Below are positions 33,441 to 44,072 of a stretch of DNA of 64,000 nt, one piece after another (positions within the stretch are counted from its first letter, which is position 1; every line of letters starts with the position of its first letter). Source of the DNA: Agrobacterium larrymoorei. Its GTDB lineage: Bacteria; Pseudomonadota; Alphaproteobacteria; Rhizobiales; Rhizobiaceae. The notes under the pieces are model-generated. The model saw only the letters and a list, made by a program, of their open reading frames with translations. It searched no databases and was not told where the DNA came from. The stretch covers positions 1-64,000 of the forward strand of contig NZ_JAAMFB010000003.1 of NCBI RefSeq assembly GCF_013322225.1, written 5' to 3'. Made by a program: the position numbers and the translations under genes.

Positions 33441-35183
33441 TTATAGACCGCGAACGCCGGTCGCCTGAAGATTATTGAGGCGAGCGTAAAGACCATCTTC
33501 CTGCCGTGCAAGGGTCTCATGCGTGCCTTCTTCCACCACAAGACCCTCATTCATCACGACAATCTTGTCAGCCTTGACGACGGTCGAAAGGCGGTGGGCG
33601 ATGACGATGACGGTACGTCCCATCATGGCGGTGTCCAGCGCCTTCTGTACCACCGCTTCGGATTCGGTATCCAGCGCCGAGGTTGCTTCATCGAGCAGAA
33701 GGATGGGTGCGTTCCGAACCAGAGCGCGTGCAATCGAAAGGCGCTGGCGCTGGCCGCCGGAAAGCGTCATGCCGTTTTCACCGACCGGCGTTTCATAACC
33801 CTGCGGCTGCGCCAGAATGAAGTCATGCGCGAAGGCAAGCTTTGCCGCCTCTTCGATTTCGGCATCTTTCGCGTCAGGGCGTCCATAACGAATGTTGTCG
33901 CGGATGCTGCCTTCGAAAAGATACGGCTGTTGAGACACATAGGCCAGATTGTGTCGAACGGAGCGGATGGTGACATCGGCAATGTTCTGGCCATCGATCA
34001 GTATCGCGCCGGCCGTAGGGTCGTAAAAGCGTGGGATAAGATTGATGATGGTCGACTTCCCGGCACCGGAAGGGCCGACCAGGGCGGTCGTCTTGCCACC
34101 TTCCGCCACGAAACTGACGCCCTTGAGGATTTTGTCGCTTTCTGCGTAGGCAAACTCCACATTGCGCAACTCAACGGTTGCATTGGAAACATTCAGGGCA
34201 GAGGCGTCTCGCTTTTCGCGCTGCAAAGGCTTCATGTCCAGTATTTCATAGATCATGCGCGCGTTGACGACGGCGCGCTCCATGGAAACCTGCAGGCGGG
34301 CAAGGCGGCGCGCCGGGTCATAGGCGAGAAGAAGAGCGGTGACGAAGGCGAAGAAGGCGCCCGGCGGCACATTGTCGTAAATGGCGCGATAGGCGGCATA
34401 AGCCAGCACACTGGAAACCGCGACACCGGCAATGGTTTCCGTCAGCGGAGCGGTTCTTTCTGTCAGCCGGGCGATGCGGTTGGCGCGCCCTTCGGCGGAG
34501 TTGATGACTTTCTCGACGCGTTGTTCCAGTTGCTTTTCCATCGTAAAGGCTTTGACGATGGCGATGCCCTGCAAGGTCTCCTGCATTGCGCCCAGCACGC
34601 GGCTGTTGAGAATGACGGCGTCGCGGGTCGCCTGACGCAGGCGCTTGGAAATATAGCGAAGCCCCAGAACCAGCGGCGGCACGATGACCACGATGATGAG
34701 TGAAAGCAGCGGGTCCTTGACGATCATCACGCCCACCAGAGCGATGAAGGTCAACAGGTCACGGGTGACGGAGGTCACCGTCATGTTCATGACATCGCGG
34801 ATGCCGCCGATGTTCTGGCTGACCTGAGCGGCAAGATGCGCGGAGCGCGACTCGCTGAGATAGCCGACAGACAGCGTCATCAGATGCGAATAGATCCGCT
34901 TCTGGTACCGAGCAACAATGTTGTTGCCAATTTTGGAAAGGGCCACCGACTGCCCGTAGGTCGCAAAACCGCGTATGACGAATGCGGCAAAAATCGATGC
35001 GCAGATCACCCAGACGATATCTGCCCGCCGGTTGACGAAGGCCTCGTTGATGACCGAATCCATGATCCAGGCGGTGAAGGCGGTCGTTCCGGCGACCATC
35101 AACAAGCAGAAAATGGCAAAGGAATAACCCTTGATGTGGTCTCGCGCGTTTTCTGCGAACACGCGCTTGAGCACTTCGATCAT
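33441..35183 (-). CDS. MsbA-like ABC exporter (fused permease and ATPase)
   Basis: A half-transporter with six membrane segments in residues about 20-300 and an ATPase domain in the last 240. Walker A is VGPSGAGKST near 374, the signature LSGGQRQR near 478, and Walker B ILLLDEATS near 498. These proteins flip lipids or export drugs as homodimers; lipid A or a related envelope lipid is plausible. The ATG at 35183 gives a 580-residue product. An in-frame TTG at 35258, with AAGG ahead of it, would add 25 residues, so the true start is uncertain. It lies 18 bases upstream of dapB, reading the same way. Confidence 0.87.
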   Translation of the reverse strand: MIEVLKRVFAENARDHIKGYSFAIFCLLMVAGTTAFTAWIMDSVINEAFVNRRADIVWVICASIFAAFVIRGFATYGQSVALSKIGNNIVARYQKRIYSHLMTLSVGYLSESRSAHLAAQVSQNIGGIRDVMNMTVTSVTRDLLTFIALVGVMIVKDPLLSLIIVVIVPPLVLGLRYISKRLRQATRDAVILNSRVLGAMQETLQGIAIVKAFTMEKQLEQRVEKVINSAEGRANRIARLTERTAPLTETIAGVAVSSVLAYAAYRAIYDNVPPGAFFAFVTALLLAYDPARRLARLQVSMERAVVNARMIYEILDMKPLQREKRDASALNVSNATVELRNVEFAYAESDKILKGVSFVAEGGKTTALVGPSGAGKSTIINLIPRFYDPTAGAILIDGQNIADVTIRSVRHNLAYVSQQPYLFEGSIRDNIRYGRPDAKDAEIEEAAKLAFAHDFILAQPQGYETPVGENGMTLSGGQRQRLSIARALVRNAPILLLDEATSALDTESEAVVQKALDTAMMGRTVIVIAHRLSTVVKADKIVVMNEGLVVEEGTHETLARQEDGLYARLNNLQATGVRGL

Positions 35184-35321
35184 GGTTTCGTTATCCACGG
35201 GGTGCCGTGTCTTGGCGGTCTTCAAACGCTCATCCACCTTGTGCGGTTTTTGCGGCAAAGCCGCCTTTTCAAGCGGCGTCTATAGACATTCGGGCCGGTT
35301 TTGACCAGCCTCTAGTTCTGC

Positions 35322-36338
35322 TCATGCCTGCCAGCGCCGTCCATCCAGTGTCACGCCGAAGTCGGAAGGCCTTCTTGCATAGGTCGAAAGACCGGCAAGG
35401 GCCGCCTGCGGATGGGTAACGACATGGGTCGGGATGGTGCGCATCAGCGCACTGTGCGGTGCCTTGTCTTCAAATGCGGCACGGAACTCCGGCAGCTTCA
35501 GCGCAGGAATGATTTTCTGCGATATGCCGCCTGCCAGATAAACGCCGCCACGCGCCATGAAGATCAGTGCCAGATCCCCTGCCACGCGACCGAGATAGGT
35601 GCTGAACAGTGAGAGCGTTTCCTTGGCTTGAGCATTCTCTCCCGACAGGCCGGTGGCGGTGATATCTGCGGGATCGGAAAAGGCAGATGTCACGCCATCG
35701 GCTGCGCAAACGGCGCGGTAAAGGTTAACAAGTCCGCGTCCGCAAAGAATCTGCTCACCGGCAATGCGGCCCTCGATTGTTTCGAGATGCGGAAAGACCT
35801 GATAATCTCGCGCACTGCGAGGGCCGACATCGATATGCCCACCTTCACCCGGTACGGGAAACCAGGCATTGCGCGCATAAACGAGGCCTGCAACGCCCAG
35901 GCCGGTGCCGGGACCAAGAACGACGCGGGAAGCCATCATATCCGGTCTGTCCGGGCCGATAAGCTCGCGGTTATCGTCACCTAGCGACGTGATTGCCAGT
36001 GCCTGGGCCTCGAAATCGTTGATGACGACAACGTCTTTCAAGCCGAGTCTTGCAAGCATCTCTTTGGGTTTTACTACCCAGTGGCAATTGGTCAGCGGAA
36101 TTTCGTCCGTTTCGATGGGACCGGCGACGGCGAGGATCGTCGAAATTGGCTGTATGCCTGTCTTCTCAAGGATGACGCTCTGGATCGCATCATCGATCGT
36201 TGGATAATCCGCCGTCTTGACGGAGGTAAGATGGACAGGCTCGGAAGCGGCATCCAGCAGAATGCAAAACCGTGCATTGGTGCCGCCGATGTCTCCAATA
36301 AGAATCGGGAAAGAAAACTGGTCGTTCTGATTGGGCAT
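35322..36338 (-). CDS. glk: Glucokinase
   Basis: Phosphorylates glucose with ATP in the cytoplasm. The 338 residues have the ROK-distinct glucokinase opening [13 protein letters not shown] near residue 11, the catalytic region [12 protein letters not shown] near 103, [11 protein letters not shown] near 141, and the second-domain EGGHIDVGP near 164. Length fits the proteobacterial glucokinase family rather than ROK kinases. AGGAG precedes the ATG at 36338. mgsA lies 45 bases upstream in the same direction, so the two sugar-phosphate genes may share a transcript. Confidence 0.94.
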   Translation of the reverse strand: MPNQNDQFSFPILIGDIGGTNARFCILLDAASEPVHLTSVKTADYPTIDDAIQSVILEKTGIQPISTILAVAGPIETDEIPLTNCHWVVKPKEMLARLGLKDVVVINDFEAQALAITSLGDDNRELIGPDRPDMMASRVVLGPGTGLGVAGLVYARNAWFPVPGEGGHIDVGPRSARDYQVFPHLETIEGRIAGEQILCGRGLVNLYRAVCAADGVTSAFSDPADITATGLSGENAQAKETLSLFSTYLGRVAGDLALIFMARGGVYLAGGISQKIIPALKLPEFRAAFEDKAPHSALMRTIPTHVVTHPQAALAGLSTYARRPSDFGVTLDGRRWQA

Positions 36339-36383
36339 TGCTGCTCCTGAATGGCCGCTGATTTCTGGATCTCGACTGCGATT

Positions 36384-36779
36384 TCAGCCGATGGCTTTCT
36401 GCGTCGAATGAAAATCGGTCAATTGCTCCGCCGTCGCGCGATTGAGCGCCATGGGAATGTCGTAGACGGTTGCAAGGCGTGTCAAGGCTTTGACGTCCAC
36501 ATCATGCGGCAAGGCAGAGAGAGGATCGACAAAGAAGATCAACATATCGACATCGCCGGTGGCGATCATGGCGCCGATCTGCTGGTCGCCACCAAGAGGA
36601 CCGCTTTTCAGGCGTATGACGTCTAGCCCCGGACAGGCTTCCTGTACACGCCCGCCGGTCGTGCCTGTAGCGACGATGCGAAATCTGGCAAGAGCGTCCT
36701 GATGCTGGCGGGCGAATTCCGCCATGTCATCCTTCTTCTGGTCATGCGCGATGAGCGCTATACAGCGTTTGCCGTCCAT
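36384..36779 (-). CDS. mgsA: Methylglyoxal synthase
   Basis: Converts dihydroxyacetone phosphate to methylglyoxal, an escape route when phosphorylated sugars build up. The 131 residues show [12 protein letters not shown] near 8, the phosphate-binding ATGTTGG near 37, [14 protein letters not shown] near 56, and the catalytic-Asp region [14 protein letters not shown] near 72. Length is normal; the E. coli enzyme is 152. It lies directly upstream of glk in the same orientation, so glucose entry and triose overflow may be co-expressed. Confidence 0.94.
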   Translation of the reverse strand: MDGKRCIALIAHDQKKDDMAEFARQHQDALARFRIVATGTTGGRVQEACPGLDVIRLKSGPLGGDQQIGAMIATGDVDMLIFFVDPLSALPHDVDVKALTRLATVYDIPMALNRATAEQLTDFHSTQKAIG

Positions 36780-36883
36780 CTAAACCCTTGAACCCCTGAA
36801 TACCGGAAAAGAGATGCCGTTTAAATCGATTTGAAGCCTTCTATATCAAATCCTTACTGTTTGAAAAGCCGGGGGTGGCCCAT

Positions 36884-37933
36884 TCAGTTCAAAGACGGGC
36901 GAGATGAGGGGAGTGGCACATCTGCGGGAGGAAGCGGCCCGCCACCAGTGCTTGCGGGAGCCGATGTTTGCGGAGCCGCCACGAAAGGCGAGTAAGTGTT
37001 TTGTGCCGCCATGCCACGGCCCGTTGCAGCTGGTGCGGAGGCTACCGCTGCACAGGCCTTGGGCAGATCGGAGACCATCATCGGGCGCGGTGGTTTTGCC
37101 GGTTTGGCATTAGGGTCTTTTTTCGGCGGCGCCCACGGCTCCTTGGTGAACCACCAGGCAAGTGACTTGTCGCAGCCATCTCCCGCACCGACGGCTGCTT
37201 GCGGCTTGCAGTTGGGAGCGCCCGGAGGGCATTCGAGCCGAACGTGGAAGTGCTCGTCATGGCCATAGATCGGGCGAATTTTGCCGAGATTGGTCCTGTC
37301 GCCGCTCCAAGTCTGGCAAAGTTTCTGCTTGATGGCCGGGTTGACGAACACGCGCTCCACCTGCGGGTAGCTCGCAGCCATCATCACCAGGCGCGCATTG
37401 AGCGGCGACCATTTGCGATCATCGACGGTCAGGAACTTGCTCTTGTCCAGCATGGAAATGAAAGCTGTATCCTCACGCTCCTGCGCGCTCATGACGTGGT
37501 CCGGCATCTTGCGCCACCAGATATCGACATCGAGGCCGATCTGGTGCGAGGCGTGGCCGCTCAACATCGGCCCGCCACGCGCCTGGGAAATATCGCCGAT
37601 CAAAAGCCCCGGCCAGCCGATGCGCTGCGCATCCTGTGCAAAATTTTCGATGAAGGATACCAGTTGCGGCTGGCCCCAGCGACGGTTGCGCGAAAGCCGC
37701 ATGGCCTGAAAGCCCTGGCCTTCCGTTGGAAGAGCGACGGCTCCAGACTGGCAGCCCTTGGCATAGGAGCCGTAGGATGCGGAAGGGCCGGAAGAAGGCA
37801 GATCGATATGTCCGAAGACTTCCTTGGCGGGACGATCCTGCGCGAAAGCGGAAGCCACATCGGCCCCCATCATCGAAACCACCGAGAGCGCCAGAAGTGC
37901 TGCCCTGCGCGTTGCCGTTTTCCGTAATGTCAT
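36884..37933 (-). CDS. mepA: Penicillin-insensitive murein endopeptidase
   Basis: A periplasmic zinc LAS-family peptidase that cuts D-Ala-meso-DAP cross-links in peptidoglycan. The 349 residues start with a signal peptide (to about residue 31, ending AFAQ). Metal ligands are in SGHASHQIGLDVDIWW near 124 and GHDEHFHVRL near 227. The first 280 residues match MepA; the last 70 are a Pro/Ala/Ser-rich tail not found in the E. coli enzyme. It reads leftward and is separated from mgsA by about 100 bases with no evident signal. Confidence 0.9.
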   Translation of the reverse strand: MTLRKTATRRAALLALSVVSMMGADVASAFAQDRPAKEVFGHIDLPSSGPSASYGSYAKGCQSGAVALPTEGQGFQAMRLSRNRRWGQPQLVSFIENFAQDAQRIGWPGLLIGDISQARGGPMLSGHASHQIGLDVDIWWRKMPDHVMSAQEREDTAFISMLDKSKFLTVDDRKWSPLNARLVMMAASYPQVERVFVNPAIKQKLCQTWSGDRTNLGKIRPIYGHDEHFHVRLECPPGAPNCKPQAAVGAGDGCDKSLAWWFTKEPWAPPKKDPNAKPAKPPRPMMVSDLPKACAAVASAPAATGRGMAAQNTYSPFVAAPQTSAPASTGGGPLPPADVPLPSSRPSLN

Positions 37934-38122
37934 TCGTCCGCCGCCTGCGATCCGGGTGATTCTTCAAAGGAATATTACGCTGGAACGGGAATTTGGTGAA
38001 ACCATGTTTGCAGGTGTCGAGGATAAAGCGCTTGTGAGCCCGGTTCGCGTCTCAGCCCCTATATTTTGACAATGTTTGTTTTATGCTGCACGGCAAGAAC
38101 AACGAAAAAGGAATGTGAGCCC

Positions 38123-39967
38123 ATGGCCTTGGCACGCTTGAAAACCGGTTTGATCGCTTTGGCGGCAACGTCAATGTTACTAACTCCGATCAATGCTGGA
38201 GCGCAGGATCAAGGTCAATGGCGAACCGGCATTTCTACGGTCGGTGAACTGAAGCATCCGAATGGTTTCGAGCGGTTCGATTATGTAAACCCGGATGCGC
38301 CGAAGGGCGGGACATTGCGCATGTCTTGGTTTGGGAGCTTTGACACGTTGAACCCAATCGCTGCTAAAGGCGAAGCGGCTCAGGGCATTGCGCAAATCTA
38401 CGATACGTTGATGACTCCAGCCGATGATGAGCTTTCCTCTTCATACGGATTGTTGGCTGAGGGGTTGAAATATCCCGACGACTTTTCATCCGTCACGTTC
38501 AAGTTGCGGCAGCAGGCGAAATGGGCAGATGGAAAGCCCGTAACGCCGGAAGATGTGATCTTCAGCCTTGAAAAAGCAAAGACCGCTTCACCGCAGTATG
38601 AATTTTATTATCGTCACGTGGTCGCGGCAGAGAAAACCGGAGAGCGGGAAGTTACATTTCGCTTCGATGAGCCGAACAATCGCGAGTTGCCACAGACTAT
38701 TGGTCAACTCGTCATCTTACCCAAGCATTGGTGGGAAGCGACCGGCCCCGACGGCAAACCTCGCGATCTTTCCAATACGACGCTTGAAATCCCGTTAGGC
38801 TCGGGACCTTACAAAGTTGCTGCCGTTACTCCAGGCTCATCGATCCGCTATGAGCGGCGAGATGATTACTGGGGTAAAGACCTGAATGTAAACATCGGGC
38901 AGCATAACTTCGGAACCATTGTTTACAATTACTACGCCGACCGGGATGTCGAGTTTCAGGCGTTCAAGTCGAACAATTCGGATTTTTGGTGGGATAACTC
39001 GGCAAGGCGATGGGCCACGGCCTATGATTTTCCCGCTGCAAAGGACGGCAGGATTGTCAGGGAAACACTTGAAAACGAGTACCGCAAAACCGGCGTTATG
39101 GTCGGCTATGTTTTCAATCTAAGGCGTGAAAAATTTGCTGATATCCGCATTCGAAAAGCACTAAATTATGCTTTTGATTTCGAGGAGCTGAAGCGCACCA
39201 TTTTCTATGGCTCCTATGATCGTATCGATAGCTTTTTCTCCAGAACCGAACTGGCGTCTTCCGGTTTGCCGACTGGGAGAGAGTTAGAGATATTGAATGA
39301 TGTAAAGGATTTGGTTCCTGCGAGTGTCTTCACCGAGCCTTATCAAAATCCCGTCAACGGCGATCCTGCCAAGTTGAGAGATAATTTGAGAAAGGCGATT
39401 GGGCTCTTCAAAGAGGCCGGTTACGAACTAAAAGGAAATCGGATGGTGAACACCAAAACCGGTCAGCCCTTCTCGTTCGAAATCATGCTGGGTGGCCCAT
39501 CGACGGAGCCTGTCGCGCTGTCGTTTTCAAGCAATCTAAAAAAAATAGGAATTGAGGCTCCGGTTCGTACTGTTGAGGAATCACAGTTTACCAATCGGTG
39601 GCGGTCTCGTGACTTCGATGTGATGTATAATGCCTGGGTCCAAACGATTAATCCAGGCAACGAGCAGGCTGAGTTTTGGGGTTCTGATGCGGCCAAGCGA
39701 GACGGTTCAAGCAATTACAGTGGTATTTCCGATGCTGGTATCGATGCCCTGATACGTAAAGTCATATTTGCACAGGATCGTGACGAAAAAATCGCCGCCA
39801 CACGCGCGCTTGATCGCGTTCTGCTCGCACATCAGATCGTTATTCCAAGTTACACCGCAAGCGGCATGAACATCGCTTACTGGAAAAACATTGCTCATCC
39901 CCAAAACCTGCCAGAGTATTCTATGGGGATGCCGTCTGTATGGTGGTCTACCAATGCCGGAAAATGA
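38123..39967 (+). CDS. yejA: YejA-like extracellular solute-binding protein
   Basis: Periplasmic binding protein of a peptide-type ABC importer. The 614 residues have a signal peptide (LIALAATSMLLTPINAGAQ, about residues 9-27) and the SBP family 5 pattern: GFERFDYVNPDAPKGGTLR near 51, YGLLAEGLKYPDDFSS near 112, and FRFDEPNNRELPQTIGQL near 188. The ATG at 38123 has AAAGGA upstream; an earlier ATG at 38066 has none and would bury the signal. Its base composition is lower in G+C than yejBEF; for example 39121-39180 has 20 G/C in 60. The three other yej genes follow. Confidence 0.88.
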   Translation: MALARLKTGLIALAATSMLLTPINAGAQDQGQWRTGISTVGELKHPNGFERFDYVNPDAPKGGTLRMSWFGSFDTLNPIAAKGEAAQGIAQIYDTLMTPADDELSSSYGLLAEGLKYPDDFSSVTFKLRQQAKWADGKPVTPEDVIFSLEKAKTASPQYEFYYRHVVAAEKTGEREVTFRFDEPNNRELPQTIGQLVILPKHWWEATGPDGKPRDLSNTTLEIPLGSGPYKVAAVTPGSSIRYERRDDYWGKDLNVNIGQHNFGTIVYNYYADRDVEFQAFKSNNSDFWWDNSARRWATAYDFPAAKDGRIVRETLENEYRKTGVMVGYVFNLRREKFADIRIRKALNYAFDFEELKRTIFYGSYDRIDSFFSRTELASSGLPTGRELEILNDVKDLVPASVFTEPYQNPVNGDPAKLRDNLRKAIGLFKEAGYELKGNRMVNTKTGQPFSFEIMLGGPSTEPVALSFSSNLKKIGIEAPVRTVEESQFTNRWRSRDFDVMYNAWVQTINPGNEQAEFWGSDAAKRDGSSNYSGISDAGIDALIRKVIFAQDRDEKIAATRALDRVLLAHQIVIPSYTASGMNIAYWKNIAHPQNLPEYSMGMPSVWWSTNAGK

Positions 39968-40112
39968 GGCGGGTCTTGCTTTATAAGCCAAGCCTTGATT
40001 CACATGGACAATTACGAATCATCGAACAGGTCGCTCTGGTGACTTGGCGGAAAGGAAACGGTTTGACGAACCGGACGACAGCTACACCCATTTCAGCGAA
40101 GCGGGCCATCTG

Positions 40113-41207
40113 ATGGGAGCCTATATTCTGCGGCGCTTAGCGCTTATGATACCGACCATCATCGGCATCATGGGCATTTCCTTCCTCGTCATCCAATTCG
40201 CACCCGGCGGCCCGGTGGAGCAGGTCGTTGCCCAGCTTTCCGGTTCCGGGGACAGTGCTTCCGACCGTCTTTCCGGCGGTGGTGATCTTGTTGGCCAGGG
40301 TGGGGGCTTTGATGAGAGCGGTTCGAGTTATCGCGGCGCGCAGGGGTTGGACCCGGAGCTCATCGCCAAGCTTGAAAAGCAGTTCGGTTTCGACAAGCCA
40401 CCGCTGACACGCTTTCTGGACATGATGTGGAATTACATTCGCTTCGACTTCGGCGACAGTTTCTTCCGCAATTCCTCCGTTATCGACCTCATTATCCACA
40501 AGCTGCCGGTATCGATCTCGCTCGGCTTCTGGATTCTCATCATCTCTTACGCCATCTCCATTCCGCTCGGCATCAAGAAGGCGACGGAAGACGGCTCGAA
40601 ATTCGACGTCTGGACCTCCGGCATCATTATCATCGGCTATGCGGTGCCGAGCTTCCTGTTCGGTATTCTGCTCATTGTGCTGCTCGCTGGCGGCTCGTTT
40701 TTCGACTGGTTCCCGCTTCGCGGCCTGACCTCGGATAATTTTGCCGATCTGACATGGTGGCAGAAGATCATCGACTATTTCTGGCATCTGGCGCTGCCGC
40801 TGACGGCCCTGGTCCTGTCAGCCTTCGCCACGACGACGCTGCTCACCAAGAACTCCTTTATCGATGAGATCAAGAAACAGTATGTAGTCACCGCCCGCGC
40901 CAAGGGCCTGTCGGAGCGCAAGGTGCTTTACGGCCACGTCTTCCGAAACGCGATGCTGATCGTCATCGCTGGGTTTCCCGGCGCATTCATTTCCGCCTTC
41001 TTCACCGGTTCGTTGCTCATCGAAAACATCTTCTCGCTCGATGGACTTGGCCGCCTCGGCTATCTCTCCGTCGTCAATCGTGATTACCCGATTGTGTTTG
41101 GAACGCTGTTCATTTTCTCGCTGATGGGCCTCGTCGTCAGCCTCATATCGGACCTCATCTACACCTGGATCGATCCGCGCATCGACTTCGAGCGGAGGGA
41201 TGTGTGA
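40113..41207 (+). CDS. yejB: YejB-type ABC transporter permease
   Basis: First permease of the oligopeptide or microcin C-like importer. The 364 residues start with [19 protein letters not shown], the family N-terminal membrane segment. A long loop follows the first span (about residues 35-90, Gly/Ser rich). The EAA loop lies near 280 in [19 protein letters not shown]. The ATG at 40113 begins the first span; an upstream in-frame TTG adds unlike residues. The stop overlaps the yejE ATG (TGATG). Confidence 0.9.
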   Translation: MGAYILRRLALMIPTIIGIMGISFLVIQFAPGGPVEQVVAQLSGSGDSASDRLSGGGDLVGQGGGFDESGSSYRGAQGLDPELIAKLEKQFGFDKPPLTRFLDMMWNYIRFDFGDSFFRNSSVIDLIIHKLPVSISLGFWILIISYAISIPLGIKKATEDGSKFDVWTSGIIIIGYAVPSFLFGILLIVLLAGGSFFDWFPLRGLTSDNFADLTWWQKIIDYFWHLALPLTALVLSAFATTTLLTKNSFIDEIKKQYVVTARAKGLSERKVLYGHVFRNAMLIVIAGFPGAFISAFFTGSLLIENIFSLDGLGRLGYLSVVNRDYPIVFGTLFIFSLMGLVVSLISDLIYTWIDPRIDFERRDV

Positions 41208-42349
41208 TGAGCGTGTCCACCTCTTCCAGCGATGTGGTGCAGCCGCAAAAACGCCCGTGGTTTTCGCCGACCAGCGTTCGTCGCTGGCAAAATTTCAAAG
41301 CCAACCGTCGCGGATACTGGTCCATCTGGATTTTCCTCGTTCTCTTCGGTCTCAGTCTTGGCGCGGAGTTTCTGGCCAACGACAAACCGATAATCGCCTC
41401 CTACAAGGGCGAGATTCTGGTTCCTGTCATGGTGGATTACCCGGAGGAGAAATTCGGTGGCTTCCTTGCGCAGACGGATTACAAATCATCTTTCATTCAG
41501 GATGAAATTAACGCCAATGGCTGGATGATCTGGCCACCGATCCGCTATTCCTACCAGACGGTGAACTCCAACATTCCGCATTCCGCGCCGACCCGGCCTT
41601 TCTGGCTGATGGATGAGCAGGAGCGATGCTCGGGCTATCCGCAGGGCGCGGCAGACCCCGGCTGCACGCTCGGCAACCTCAACTGGCTCGGCACGGACAA
41701 TCAGGCGCGAGATGTTGCCTCTCGCATCATCTATGGCTTTCGCATTTCGGTGCTGTTCGGGCTGGCGCTCACCGTCGCCTCCGCCGTCGTCGGCGTGACC
41801 GCGGGTGCCGTCCAAGGTTACTTCGGTGGCTGGACGGACCTTTTGATGCAGCGTTTCATCGAAATCTGGTCCTCCATGCCGGTGCTCTACATCCTGCTGA
41901 TCATAGCCGCCATCATGCCGCCCGGCTTCTTCGTGCTGCTCGGCATCATGCTGCTATTCTCATGGGTCGGCTTCGTCGGGGTGGTGCGCGCGGAGTTTCT
42001 GCGGGCGCGAAACTTCGAGTATGTAAATGCTGCACGCGCCCTTGGCGTCGGCAATGCCACGATCATGTTCCGGCATCTGCTGCCCAATGCCATGGTAGCG
42101 ACGCTGACCTTCCTGCCTTTCATCCTGTCCGGCTCGATCACAACGCTGACGTCGCTCGACTTCCTCGGCTTCGGCATGCCCCCGGGCTCGCCTTCACTGG
42201 GTGAGATGATTGCCCAGGGCAAGAATAATCTTCAAGCGCCATGGCTCGGGCTGACGGCCTTCTTCACCATGTCGATCATGCTTTCGCTGCTGATCTTCGT
42301 GGGTGAGGCGGTGCGCGATGCCTTCGATCCGCGAAAGACATTCCGATGA
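41207..42349 (+). CDS. yejE: YejE-type ABC transporter permease
   Basis: Second permease of the importer. The 380 residues have one N-terminal span (GYWSIWIFLVLFGLSLGAEF near 31), a periplasmic region of about 120 residues typical of YejE, then five spans. The EAA loop is near AARALGVGNATIMFRHLLPN (near 278). The ATG at 41207 overlaps the yejB stop; a GTG three bases earlier is possible. The stop overlaps the yejF start by 4 bases. Confidence 0.9.
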   Translation: MSVSTSSSDVVQPQKRPWFSPTSVRRWQNFKANRRGYWSIWIFLVLFGLSLGAEFLANDKPIIASYKGEILVPVMVDYPEEKFGGFLAQTDYKSSFIQDEINANGWMIWPPIRYSYQTVNSNIPHSAPTRPFWLMDEQERCSGYPQGAADPGCTLGNLNWLGTDNQARDVASRIIYGFRISVLFGLALTVASAVVGVTAGAVQGYFGGWTDLLMQRFIEIWSSMPVLYILLIIAAIMPPGFFVLLGIMLLFSWVGFVGVVRAEFLRARNFEYVNAARALGVGNATIMFRHLLPNAMVATLTFLPFILSGSITTLTSLDFLGFGMPPGSPSLGEMIAQGKNNLQAPWLGLTAFFTMSIMLSLLIFVGEAVRDAFDPRKTFR

Positions 42350-43995
42350 GTGCCGCAAAGGATCAAATGACCGCTCCTCTCATTTCAGTCCGCGATCTCT
42401 CCGTTGCCTTCCATCAGGGCGGCAAGGAAAGCCTTGCTGTTGACCGCGTATCCTTCGATATCATGCCCGGCGAAATCGTGGCGCTGGTCGGCGAATCCGG
42501 TTCTGGCAAGTCGGTGTCGGCCAACTCGATTCTCAAACTGTTGCCCTATCCCGCCGCAAGCCACCCTTCCGGGAAAATCCTGTTCGAAGGCAAGGATTTG
42601 CTGCATGCATCGGTGCGTGAGCTTCGCGCCGTGCGCGGCAACGATATCACCATGATCTTTCAGGAGCCGATGACCTCGCTCAACCCGCTGCACTCCATCG
42701 AGCGGCAGATCGGCGAGATTCTGGAATTGCATCAGGCGATCACCGGTGCCGAGGCGCGCAAACGTATTCTCGAACTGCTCAATCAGGTCGGCATTCGCGA
42801 GCCGGAAAAACGTCTGAAAGCCTATCCGCATGAGCTTTCCGGTGGCCAGCGCCAGCGTGTGATGATCGCGATGGCGCTCGCCAATCGCCCCAAGTTGCTG
42901 ATCGCTGACGAGCCCACGACCGCGCTGGACGTGACGGTGCAGGCGCAAATCCTTGAGCTTCTGGGTGAGTTGAAGAACCAGCACGGCATGTCCATGCTGT
43001 TCATCACCCATGATCTCGGTATCGTGCGCAAATTCGCTGACCGCGTCTGTGTGATGACCAAGGGCAAAATTGTTGAGACCGGAACGGTGGAACAGGTGTT
43101 TACCGATCCGCAGCACGCCTACACCCGCCACCTTCTTGCCGCAGAACCGAAGGGCGAGCCGCCACCTGCCGATGACACCAAGCCTGTCGTCATGCAGGGA
43201 GATGACATCAAGGTCTGGTTCCCGATCAAGGCCGGGCTGATGCGCAAGGTGGTGGATCACGTTAAGGCGGTTGATGGCATCGATATCACGCTCCGCGCAG
43301 GGCAAACGGTTGGCGTCGTGGGCGAGTCCGGTTCCGGCAAAACGACGCTAGGCCTCGCGCTTTCGCGGCTCATTTTGTCCAAAGGCCGCATCAGCTTCAT
43401 CGGCCAATCCATCGATAGCTACTCATATGCCATGATGAAGCCGCTCCGAAACCGGCTTCAGGTGGTGTTTCAAGACCCTTACGGCTCCCTCAGCCCACGC
43501 ATGTCGGTCGGCGACATCATTGCCGAAGGTCTGCGGGTGCATGAGAAGTCCCTGTCCTTCGGGGAGCGGGACAGGCGCGTGGCGCAGGCGCTTGAGGAAG
43601 TCGGGCTCGATACCGCAACCCGCTGGCGATATCCGCACGAGTTTTCCGGCGGGCAGAGGCAGCGTATCGCCATCGCCCGCGCCATGGTGCTCAAACCTCG
43701 GTTCGTCATGCTGGATGAACCAACCTCGGCGCTGGATATGAGCGTGCAGGCGCAGGTGGTGGATTTGCTGCGGGATTTACAGGCCAGGCATGAGCTCGCC
43801 TATCTCTTCATCAGTCACGATCTGAAGGTGGTGAAAGCGCTTGCCAATGAGGTGATCGTGATGCGCCACGGCAAGATCGTCGAAAGCGGACCGGCAAAGG
43901 CGATATTCGAGGCACCAAAGGAAGATTACACCCGTGCGCTGATGGCAGCTGCATTCAATATCGAGGCGGTCCAGACGGCTGCCGTCAGCCAATAA
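42346..43995 (+). CDS. yejF: YejF-type duplicated ABC ATPase
   Basis: Carries two ATPase domains in one 549-residue chain, powering the YejABE importer. The first domain has [12 protein letters not shown] near 49 and LSGGQRQR near 165. The second has [12 protein letters not shown] near 327 and FSGGQRQR near 433. Each has an oligopeptide-type Walker B ([24 protein letters not shown]). The ATG overlaps the yejE stop, and the stop is 77 bases before the FAD oxidoreductase gene. Confidence 0.93.
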   Translation: MSAAKDQMTAPLISVRDLSVAFHQGGKESLAVDRVSFDIMPGEIVALVGESGSGKSVSANSILKLLPYPAASHPSGKILFEGKDLLHASVRELRAVRGNDITMIFQEPMTSLNPLHSIERQIGEILELHQAITGAEARKRILELLNQVGIREPEKRLKAYPHELSGGQRQRVMIAMALANRPKLLIADEPTTALDVTVQAQILELLGELKNQHGMSMLFITHDLGIVRKFADRVCVMTKGKIVETGTVEQVFTDPQHAYTRHLLAAEPKGEPPPADDTKPVVMQGDDIKVWFPIKAGLMRKVVDHVKAVDGIDITLRAGQTVGVVGESGSGKTTLGLALSRLILSKGRISFIGQSIDSYSYAMMKPLRNRLQVVFQDPYGSLSPRMSVGDIIAEGLRVHEKSLSFGERDRRVAQALEEVGLDTATRWRYPHEFSGGQRQRIAIARAMVLKPRFVMLDEPTSALDMSVQAQVVDLLRDLQARHELAYLFISHDLKVVKALANEVIVMRHGKIVESGPAKAIFEAPKEDYTRALMAAAFNIEAVQTAAVSQ

Positions 43996-44072
43996 TCTGT
44001 GCCGGGGCGGTTGCTTTGAAACAGCCGTCGCGCCATGTTTCCTATCAGGAATGAAGGAGGCAGGTAGCATAG

